Assembly: GCF_009680455.1 (NCBI RefSeq)
Contig: NZ_WKRD01000016.1
Span: forward strand, 1 to 6,777
Reading direction: 5' to 3'
Length of the DNA: 6,777 nucleotides
DNA from: Lachnospira eligens
Lineage (GTDB): Bacteria; Bacillota; Clostridia; Lachnospirales; Lachnospiraceae
Shown: positions 1-4,918 of the stretch, one piece after another
Numbering within the stretch: the stretch's first letter is position 1
Layout: the number at the start of each line of letters is the position of its first letter
Notes under the pieces: generated by a model
Database searches by the model: none
What the model was told of the DNA's origin: nothing
Seen by the model: only the letters and a program-made list of their open reading frames with translations
Made by a program: the position numbers and the translations under genes

Positions 1-132
1 GCCTGTTTTTTTGTCGAAATCAAAGGCACCTCGGACATTTATAGTTCTTCCAAAAGTTTGATGATAATATTACCATTCATGGAAGAAGCAATCTGTTATT
101 GCAATAATGCGAAATTGACGATAGAAAGTTTT

Positions 133-1173
133 TCATATCTCGGTCAGCTCAACAATTACATTACTCTGCTGATACAGCCAGTCCGTAAATTCTTTCGGGC
201 TGGCCGTTCCTGTTTTTACAGCCTTTTTTCTCTGTAAGGCTTCTTTCTTAAAGTCGGAAAAGGAAGCCTGTATTTTTTCCAGACGGTCAGCCGGAAAGCC
301 TGCGGTATTTTTTACCCGGTTTATTTTGTTGCGCCAGTTCTGGCATTCATTTTTATAAAGCAGGTCATAGTTATTTTCTCTTGACCTCTCGTCAAATTCC
401 CGCTTGTTTTGAAGCGCCTGTGCTTTTCGGCACTTGTCGCTGCACAGCTCATACCGCTGGCTCTTTGCCAGAAAATATTTTCCACAGACCTTGCACCGCC
501 GGAAGCAAAGCCCCCAGTCATTCAGCCTGTTCAGATAATAGGTAATCAACGGGTAGAGGGACGCATAGGCAGACACACATTCTTCTGTGCGCCGGTTGTC
601 CGGGAACCAGAGGTCAAGCCGGGTATCTTCTGACGGTGCGCCTTTGAAATAAAGGCTGCCAGCTTGAAATTGTTTCGGTTTTCCTGTCTCCCTGTCAAAG
701 CTCATGGTTTCGTTTTGGAATACCCCGGTCAGTCTGCTCATTTTATCCATGAAGCGGTCACAGGCAGCGTTACGGTCACGGGGTTCTCTGGCAAGCAGAT
801 AGCTGTTCCAGATACGGAACGCCACATACATTTTCAGAGGGTCGTTGCTAAGATATTTCTCCCAAAGAAATTCGCTTGCCGCCTGCTCCAGCTCCGGCTG
901 TTTCCATCGGTTGGAGTGGAGAGCTTGCCGCAGCGGAGAAAGCCCGTATAAGTTCCAGTCTCTGTCCGTGTCACGCTCAAAGTTTATCAAAAAAGTTCCC
1001 AGTGGGCGTGTCATATCACAAAGCACCTCTGCGTTTTGGCTCCCGTTCAGACGGAAGCGGATCTGCTGTTCTTCCCCAATCAAAATCCGCTCTTTCATTT
1101 TCTTCCTGTCCAGCGTCAGGACAAACAAAATCCTCTCAAAACATGGCTCATGCCGTATAAACTGATTCTCCAT
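133..1173 (-). CDS. Zinc-ribbon protein resembling the DUF6076 family, probable cargo gene
   Basis: Function unknown. The 346-residue product has a mixed N-terminal region of about 220 residues, then a likely zinc-binding knuckle with Cys227, Cys230, Cys244 and Cys248 (CKVCGKYF, then CSDKC). A highly charged helical C-terminal tail rich in Lys, Arg and Glu follows. The knuckle recalls the treble-clef of CGNR/ABATE and DUF6076 proteins, which are thought to bind nucleic acid; that is a resemblance only. No signal peptide or membrane segment is seen. The frame is open to an ATG at 1231-1233 (20 more residues), but that start has no ribosome binding site, and a perfect TATAAT lies between the two ATGs. 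The ATG at 1171-1173 follows AGGGG at a reasonable distance, so I prefer it. The gene is transcribed away from the mobility genes, which suits a cargo or regulatory gene. Confidence 0.75.
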   Translation of the reverse strand: MENQFIRHEPCFERILFVLTLDRKKMKERILIGEEQQIRFRLNGSQNAEVLCDMTRPLGTFLINFERDTDRDWNLYGLSPLRQALHSNRWKQPELEQAASEFLWEKYLSNDPLKMYVAFRIWNSYLLAREPRDRNAACDRFMDKMSRLTGVFQNETMSFDRETGKPKQFQAGSLYFKGAPSEDTRLDLWFPDNRRTEECVSAYASLYPLITYYLNRLNDWGLCFRRCKVCGKYFLAKSQRYELCSDKCRKAQALQNKREFDERSRENNYDLLYKNECQNWRNKINRVKNTAGFPADRLEKIQASFSDFKKEALQRKKAVKTGTASPKEFTDWLYQQSNVIVELTEI

Positions 1174-1200
1174 CCCTATCCCCTGCCTTTGTTTATGGTA

Positions 1201-1229
1201 ATTATATAATTCAGTTATATCCGTTACAC
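1201..1229 (-). promoter_or_regulatory. Candidate promoter for the leftward zinc-ribbon gene
   Basis: On the minus strand a perfect -10 box TATAAT (1201-1206) lies 17 bases downstream of a weak -35 GTGTAA (1224-1229). The transcript would start near 1194 and run about 20 bases to the preferred ATG at 1173. A second possible promoter lies upstream: TTGACA at 1255-1260 with TACCAT at 1232-1237 and a 17-base spacer. Both imply that translation starts at 1173 rather than 1233. The -35 match of the first promoter is poor. Confidence 0.45.
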
Positions 1230-1253
1230 TCATGGTATCGCAGAATCATTGTT

Positions 1254-1318
1254 TTGTCAAGGATAGTACGCTATGATGATTGCGGTTGGTAATTTCGTAC
1301 CGCACAGTACCTTGACAA
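1254..1318. repeat. Inverted repeat in the divergent intergenic control region
   Basis: TTGTCAAGG at 1254-1262 and CCTTGACAA at 1310-1318 form a perfect 9-bp inverted repeat. Nested inside are TGCGGT (1281-1286) and ACCGCA (1299-1304), plus three GTAC tetramers at 1266, 1297 and 1307. Each outer arm holds an outward-facing TTGACA, like a -35 box; the left one has an acceptable -10 partner, the right one does not at 16-18 bases. Its position between divergent genes suggests an operator or promoter pair, possibly for the small HTH protein encoded next to it. A cruciform or recombination site is an alternative. Confidence 0.5.
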
Positions 1319-1341
1319 GTGAATGACCGTCCAAAAGGGAT

Positions 1342-1449
1342 ATGACCGGCAGGAGAAGTGACGCATTCGGCGCACCAATGCAGGGAAACACCGCAGGAAT
1401 GGGGCAGGAAAACGGCTTTTGGGGAGAACGGCAACAGGAAGCATTTTAA
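1342..1449 (+). CDS. Possible 35-residue leader peptide ORF (doubtful)
   Basis: An ATG-to-TAA frame of 35 codons ends 26 bases before the HTH gene. The peptide is rich in Gly, Gln and Glu (for example MTGRRSDAFGAPMQGN), with no recognisable domain. A G-rich stretch (AAAAGGGA) lies upstream of the ATG but only one base away, which is too close for a good ribosome binding site; an internal ATG at 1378 is also unsupported. It could be a short coupled leader or simply a chance frame. I list it because it fills most of the gap before the HTH gene. Confidence 0.2.
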   Translation: MTGRRSDAFGAPMQGNTAGMGQENGFWGERQQEAF

Positions 1450-1475
1450 CCTATTTGATTTATGGGAGGAACAGA

Positions 1476-1700
1476 ATGAACGATAAAAAGAGATTGAACA
1501 GCTACGAGGATTTACCGCTGGTTCTGGATGTGGCGGACATTCAGCGGATTATGGGAATTTCAAGAGCGAGCGCCTATGAGCTGGTACACACACCCGGCTT
1601 TCCAGCGTTCCGCAGGGGCAGACTTATCAAGGTCAGCAAAATTGCTTTCTTTGAATGGATGGCAAAAGGCTCCGAAACCGTACCGGGAAGCGACAAATAA
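1476..1700 (+). CDS. Small helix-turn-helix protein, excisionase-like (HTH_17/MerR-type winged helix)
   Basis: This 74-residue protein is almost entirely one winged helix-turn-helix domain. The residue 18-38 stretch, DVADIQRIMGISRASAYELV, forms the helix-turn-helix. The pattern PAFRRGRLIKVSKIAFFEWM (about 43-62) gives the basic wing and the closing helix typical of excisionase-family DNA-binding proteins. Such proteins act in the cytoplasm, binding DNA near attachment sites or promoters to bias recombination toward excision or to control transcription. The start is the ATG at 1476, five bases after GGGAGGA; a longer in-frame start at 1419 lacks such a site. It lies next to the divergent control region and could bind the inverted repeat there. 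Since the recombinase is far away at the right edge, its role as excisionase rather than regulator is uncertain. Confidence 0.8.
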   Translation: MNDKKRLNSYEDLPLVLDVADIQRIMGISRASAYELVHTPGFPAFRRGRLIKVSKIAFFEWMAKGSETVPGSDK

Positions 1701-1706
1701 GCGTGA

Positions 1707-1784
1707 GGTATCATTCCCTGACTTGCAATACTGCCGCACTTTCCAAAGGGGCATACAGAGGGAAAAAAACTTAAAAATGATACC
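1707..1784. repeat. Nested inverted repeats in the spacer between the HTH and Cys4 genes
   Basis: GGTATCATT (1707-1715) and AATGATACC (1776-1784) are a perfect 9-bp inverted repeat. Inside it, CCCT (1716-1719) pairs with AGGG (1759-1762), and TGCC (1732-1735) with GGCA (1750-1753), so the whole spacer could fold as one stepped hairpin. A second short hairpin follows, CTATCTG (1806-1812) with CAGATAG (1820-1826). The role is unknown; a structured leader, regulator site or recombination/processing site are possibilities. Confidence 0.45.
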
Positions 1785-1847
1785 GAGACGCTACATCAAA
1801 ACAGCCTATCTGCGTACATCAGATAGAAACGGAGAAAGGAGCCGGTT

Positions 1848-2051
1848 ATGGCAAGAATGAGTAACAAGCGGCGGTTGGAATGGTCTTTCTTCTTAAATGA
1901 CCGCAGCCGTATCACTTACAACGAACTGTGCCGGAAATGCCAGCACGAATGTAAACAGAGCTTCCGGGCGGTTGTGGTTGACTGCCCGAAGTATCTTTCC
2001 AAGCGTTCCAAGAAAAAGGACAAGACTGCCGGAAACGGCAAAATCCCTTAG
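1848..2051 (+). CDS. Small basic Cys4 protein of unknown function, next to oriT
   Basis: The 67-residue product is very basic and has four cysteines (Cys28, Cys31, Cys35 and Cys46) in a C-x2-C-x3-C-x10-C arrangement that could bind one zinc ion. The C-terminal tail is Lys-rich. The family is not named with confidence; I regard it as a conserved hypothetical protein of clostridial mobilizable elements. The ATG at 1848 sits six bases after AAAGGAG (1835-1841), a clear ribosome binding site, so it is very likely translated. The stop codon ends just 3 bases before the nick-site core of oriT, which makes a DNA-binding or relaxosome accessory role attractive. That role is inference from position and charge only. 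Confidence 0.75.
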   Translation: MARMSNKRRLEWSFFLNDRSRITYNELCRKCQHECKQSFRAVVVDCPKYLSKRSKKKDKTAGNGKIP

Positions 2052-2054
2052 GAA

Positions 2055-2100
2055 CTAAGGGCGCACTTCTATACATAGTCTAAAGACCATGTATCGTGCG
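2055..2100 (-). other. oriT: Origin of transfer (oriT), MOBQ-type nick region with hairpin
   Basis: Read on the minus strand, 2068-2055 is AAGTGCGCCCTTAG, which contains the core AAGTGCG/CCCT shared by nick regions of MOBQ-type plasmids (R1162/RSF1010, pIP501, pSK41/pGO1). By analogy the nick lies between minus-strand positions 2062 and 2061. Two bases 5' of this core on the same strand is an inverted repeat: plus-strand ATACATAGTC (2071-2080) and GACCATGTAT (2085-2094), with a four-base loop and one G-T mismatch. Hairpin-then-nick is the arrangement known for this oriT class. The outer CGCAC (2062-2066) and GTGCG (2096-2100) also pair. The relaxase that would use it is encoded 560 bases downstream. 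This polarity sends the left-hand genes into the recipient first and the relaxase last. Confidence 0.8.
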
Positions 2101-2113
2101 TCCTGCGGAGCTT

Positions 2114-2147
2114 ACCTCTGCCGCTGATAAAATCAGCAATCCGAGGT
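2114..2147. repeat. Hairpin downstream of oriT
   Basis: ACCTC (2114-2118) with GAGGT (2143-2147) and, inside, GCTGAT (2123-2128) with ATCAGC (2132-2137) around a three-base loop give a two-step stem. A further short hairpin, GCCGC (2190-2194) with GCGGC (2199-2203) around TAAA, follows. No gene is evident in 2052-2337; these stems occupy much of it. They may be relaxosome-related structure or leader RNA structure of the downstream operon. Confidence 0.5.
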
Positions 2148-2220
2148 CTGCGTTCGCTTCGCTCCGACAAGGTGGCTACACCCCCTTGCGCCGCTAAAGC
2201 GGCTATCCCCTGTGTACCCG

Positions 2221-2249
2221 CCGCAAAGAGAAATCCGCTCTGCGGTTTT
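2221..2249 (+). terminator. Possible intrinsic terminator before the relaxase operon
   Basis: CCGC (2221-2224) and AGAG (2227-2230) pair with CTCT (2238-2241) and GCGG (2242-2245) across a short bulge, and TTTT follows directly, then CCCTTTT. It would end transcription coming from the HTH and Cys4 genes. The bulged stem makes it weak, and it may instead be another structured element of the oriT region. Confidence 0.4.
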
Positions 2250-2337
2250 CCCTTTTCATCGGGTTTTATAGAAGCACTGACACACGGACTGTCTGCGGAT
2301 GGTCTTTCTTTATCTTATCAGCAAAGGATGTGAGAAC

Positions 2338-2655
2338 ATGGAAAAATCTTTGGAACAGTTGAAGCAGGAATATGAAAAAACCACTGTCCTGCTGGAACAG
2401 GAAAAACGGAAAATGCAGCGTTTGAAAAACCGGCAGGCGTATCTGGAAAGCGGTTCCCGGAAACAGAGGACGCACCGGCTGATTACCCGTGGGGCAGCTA
2501 TTGAGAGCATTGCACCACAGACAAAGGAGCTATCCGAAGCGGAATTTTATTCCCTCATGGAAAGCATTTTGAATCTGCCGCAGGCGGAGCATTTCATCCG
2601 GTCTGCCACAGAGAACCACGCCCGTATTTCCGGGCAGGAGAAAGGCGGTGACTAA
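2338..2655 (+). CDS. DUF3847 family protein, probable mobilization accessory
   Basis: The 105-residue protein starts with a coiled-coil-like helix (about residues 1-40, rich in Glu, Lys, Gln and Leu) followed by the family-typical segment RKQRTHRLITRGAAIESI (about 41-58) and a helical end containing LSEAEFYSLMESIL. I recognise this as DUF3847, a small family commonly encoded directly upstream of MobA/MobL relaxases. Its biochemical role is not established; a MobC-like job (DNA binding at oriT, helping the relaxase) is inferred from position. The ATG at 2338 follows AAGGATG; a longer frame from 2299 has no ribosome binding site. The stop codon TAA (2653-2655) lies two bases before the relaxase start, so the two genes are probably translationally coupled. 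Confidence 0.85.
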   Translation: MEKSLEQLKQEYEKTTVLLEQEKRKMQRLKNRQAYLESGSRKQRTHRLITRGAAIESIAPQTKELSEAEFYSLMESILNLPQAEHFIRSATENHARISGQEKGGD

Positions 2656-2660
2656 GGATA
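2642..2660 (+). promoter_or_regulatory. Ribosome binding site and ATA start of the relaxase
   Basis: AAGGCGGTGA (2642-2651) matches the consensus AAGGAGGTGA except for one base, and stands six bases before ATA at 2658-2660. This is the ideal place for a start codon, and the codons that follow give the family N-terminus. An ATG would be expected; the third base is A instead of G. Confidence 0.6.
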
Positions 2661-4130
2661 GCACTTTATCATTTTTCAATCGCACAGATCAAGCGCAGCG
2701 CCGGTCAGAGCGCCATTGCCAGCGCAGCCTATCGAGCCGGGGAGCGTCTTTACAGCAGCTACTATGGAGAAGTCAGCGACTACACCAAAAAGGGCGGCGT
2801 GATCGCTTCGGAAATCATGCTGCCGCCCCATGCGCCGGAAATATATCTTGACCGGGCGACCCTCTGGAATGCTGTGGAGAACTGCGAGAAACATCCAAAA
2901 GCACAGCTTGCCTATTCCTTTGATATTGCCATGCAGAATGAATTGACGCTGGAAGAAAACATGGAGCTGGCGAGGAAGTTCGTACAGGAGCAGTTTGTGA
3001 CAAAAGGCATGATTGCCGACCTTGCTTTTCACAGCCCGGAGAAAGAGGACGGCGGCATCCCTAACCCGCATTTTCATGTGATGACAACCATGCGCCCTTT
3101 GAACCCGGATGGCACATGGGGACAAAAACAGCGTCGGGAATATCTTCTTGATGAAGATGGAAACCGAATCCGGGATAAAAACGGCGATTATATGTTTAAC
3201 GCTGTCCATACAACAGACTGGCATGAGCCGGAAACGCTGGAACACTGGCGGGAGCAGTGGGCGGCTGCCGTTAATACAAAATTTGAGGAAAAAGGGCTGG
3301 ATGTGCGTATCGACCACCGTTCCTATGTGCGGCAGGGGCTTGACCTGATACCTACTGTCCACGAGGGAGCTAATGTCCGGCAGATGGAAGCAAAGGGCAT
3401 CCGCACCGAGAAAGGGGAACTGAACCGCTGGATTAAAGCCACCAACCGGCTCATGCAGGATGTGAGGAAGAAGATCAAAGCCCTGTTTGTCTGGATGGCA
3501 GAGGTAAAAGAAGAACTTTCCAAACCGCAGACACCGAGCCTTGCCGACCTGTTGATCGCTTATTACAACCAGCGCAACGCAGGGGCATGGAGCAATAAAG
3601 CCAGAACCGGAAACTTAAAGCAGTTTGCCGAAGCCGTCAATTATCTGACGGAAAACAAGCTGCTCACATTAGAGGATTTGCAGGAGCGTCTTTCCTCTGT
3701 CAACGATGAATTTGAAGCGTTAAGCGACTCCATGAAAAAGAAATCTGCCCGGATAAAGGAATTGCAGGAATTGATACGGGAGGGCGAGAATTACCAGCGG
3801 CTAAAACCTGTTCATACGGAATTGAACAATATCAAGTTTAAGAAACAGAGGGAGAAATTTGAAACATCCCACGATGCGGAGTTACGGCTGTTTTATGCCG
3901 CCCGCCGTATTTTGAAAGAAAAACTGGACGGAAAACCCATTGCCCTGAAAGCATGGAAACAGGAATACGCACAGTTAAAAACAGAGTATGCCGAACTGTC
4001 TCCGCAGCACAAGCCACTCCGGGAGGAAGTCATACGGCTACGGCAGGTGCAGAACGCCGTAGATACCGCACTGCGCCGGAGGGAGCAGCCACAGGCAGTA
4101 CAGAGAAAGAAACATGAGATGGAGCTATGA
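2658..4130 (+). CDS. mobA/mobL: MobA/MobL family relaxase (MOBQ), apparent ATA start
   Basis: Relaxases nick one strand at oriT, stay covalently bound to its 5' end and lead it through a helper conjugation channel. From the ATA at 2658 the product is 490 residues and begins with ALYHFSIAQIKRSAGQ after residue 1, then SAIASAAYRAGE. Tyr25 in AAYRAGE matches the catalytic tyrosine position of R1162 MobA. The metal-binding histidines are likely His125 (DLAFH) and the HFH motif at His138 and His140. DHRSY (219-223) and PTVHEG (232-237) are further family marks. Residues from about 300 onward are charged and coiled-coil-like. The frame has a TGA at 2649 and no ATG, GTG or TTG until GTG at 2799, which would delete the first 47 residues including Tyr25. 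It follows the DUF3847 gene by two bases and precedes the replication genes. Confidence 0.9.
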   Translation: MALYHFSIAQIKRSAGQSAIASAAYRAGERLYSSYYGEVSDYTKKGGVIASEIMLPPHAPEIYLDRATLWNAVENCEKHPKAQLAYSFDIAMQNELTLEENMELARKFVQEQFVTKGMIADLAFHSPEKEDGGIPNPHFHVMTTMRPLNPDGTWGQKQRREYLLDEDGNRIRDKNGDYMFNAVHTTDWHEPETLEHWREQWAAAVNTKFEEKGLDVRIDHRSYVRQGLDLIPTVHEGANVRQMEAKGIRTEKGELNRWIKATNRLMQDVRKKIKALFVWMAEVKEELSKPQTPSLADLLIAYYNQRNAGAWSNKARTGNLKQFAEAVNYLTENKLLTLEDLQERLSSVNDEFEALSDSMKKKSARIKELQELIREGENYQRLKPVHTELNNIKFKKQREKFETSHDAELRLFYAARRILKEKLDGKPIALKAWKQEYAQLKTEYAELSPQHKPLREEVIRLRQVQNAVDTALRRREQPQAVQRKKHEMEL

Positions 4131-4177
4131 TATAACCGGCAGCTTTACCGCTACCAGTATTTTTATGGAGGGAGCAT

Positions 4178-4918
4178 TTGAATGTATTTGAAGCGGTGAA
4201 ACAGTCTGTTACCACCCGGCAGGCTGCTTCATTCTATGGAATCCGGGTGGGGAGAAACGGCATGGTCTGCTGTCCATTCCACAATGACCGCACGCCCAGC
4301 ATGAAAGTGGACAGCCGCTTTTACTGCTTCGGCTGCGGGGCTTCCGGGGATGTGATCGACTTTGCCGCTTTGCTGCATGGATTGGGGAAACGGGAAGCTG
4401 CGGTCAGGCTTGCGGAGGACTTCGGCGTTTCCTATGAGAAATCCGGCAATGCGCCGCCAGATAGGAAGCGTCACAACAGGTCACAGCCCCGACAAAAATC
4501 AGCGGAGCAGAGATTTCAGGAAACGGAACGGTATTGTTTCCGGGTGCTATGCGATTATCTGCGCCTGCTGGAGCATTGGAAAACAGCATACGCCCCACAG
4601 CCGCAGGATGCCATCTGGCATCCTCTTTTTGTGGAAGCGTTGCAGAGGATAAGCTACACAGAATACCTTTTAGATATTTTGTTATACGGAGAAATAGAAG
4701 AAAAAGCGGCATTGATCGCCGCACAGGGAAAGGAGGTGCTGCGGCTTGAGCAGCGAATTTCAGAGCTTGCCGCCGGAAACGCAGGAAGCGGTCAAAAGGA
4801 CGATGGACACAATGGAACCGGCGCAGACACCGGCAGAAATCCGGGAAACATTAGAGGGGACGCAGAAAGGCGGCGTGAAGAACAGCATCCGAAACTGCCT
4901 GACGGTGTTCCAGCGTGA
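4178..4918 (+). CDS. CHC2 zinc-finger DNA primase-like protein, lacking a TOPRIM domain
   Basis: The 246-residue protein opens with a bacterial-primase-type CHC2 zinc finger: Cys32 and His35 in CPFHNDRTPS, Cys50 and Cys53 in FYCFGCGASGDVIDF. The helical segment HGLGKREAAVRLAEDFGV follows, as in DnaG-family proteins. The rest is helical and charged with no catalytic TOPRIM core, so it probably recognises single-stranded DNA or aids priming rather than making primers itself. The start is TTG at 4178, placed after GGAGGGAG (4167-4174); the nearby ATG at 4182 is in another frame and stops after five codons. Residues from about 190 to 246 overlap the start of the helicase gene in another frame and are low-complexity (Gly, Asn, Arg, Asp), suggesting a tail imposed by the neighbour's coding sequence. 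It is part of the replication module. Confidence 0.88.
   Translation: MNVFEAVKQSVTTRQAASFYGIRVGRNGMVCCPFHNDRTPSMKVDSRFYCFGCGASGDVIDFAALLHGLGKREAAVRLAEDFGVSYEKSGNAPPDRKRHNRSQPRQKSAEQRFQETERYCFRVLCDYLRLLEHWKTAYAPQPQDAIWHPLFVEALQRISYTEYLLDILLYGEIEEKAALIAAQGKEVLRLEQRISELAAGNAGSGQKDDGHNGTGADTGRNPGNIRGDAERRREEQHPKLPDGVPA
4731..4738 (+). promoter_or_regulatory. Strong ribosome binding site for the VapE gene inside the upstream ORF
   Basis: AGGAGGTG preceded by AA is a near-perfect Shine-Dalgarno sequence, seven bases before TTG at 4746. It fixes the VapE start despite the long overlap with the CHC2 gene, where the same bases encode GKEVL. Confidence 0.75.

Noticed and set aside
1..38. Minus-strand ATG at 36-38 open to the left edge (MSEVPLISTKKQ), after a short ORF ending in TAA
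   Set aside because: Only twelve codons are present and the ribosome binding site (GGAAG) is weak; it may be the start of a real neighbouring gene but cannot be supported here.
1..240. Plus-strand frame open from the left edge to TAA at 238-240
   Set aside because: It overlaps the well-supported leftward gene by about 100 bases and shows no recognisable domain; without upstream sequence it cannot be told from a chance AT-rich frame.
1246..1434. Minus-strand 62-codon ORF across the divergent control region
   Set aside because: No ribosome binding site or domain, and it overlaps promoter and repeat signals; the composition looks like a chance frame.
1777..1860. Short plus-strand ORF beginning MIPRRYIKTAYLRT
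   Set aside because: No well-spaced ribosome binding site; it lies over the inverted repeats and runs into the start of the Cys4 gene in another frame.
2648..2851. GTG at 2648 as start of the relaxase
   Set aside because: It is in the wrong frame and encodes unrelated sequence (MTKDSTLSFFNRT); it does not rescue the relaxase N-terminus.
2676..3362. 228-codon minus-strand ORF opposite the relaxase
   Set aside because: It is antisense to strongly conserved relaxase coding sequence and has no family resemblance; it is a mirror frame of the relaxase codons.
2799..4130. Relaxase starting at GTG 2799
   Set aside because: There is no proper ribosome binding site, and this start would delete 47 residues of family-conserved sequence including the presumed catalytic Tyr25.
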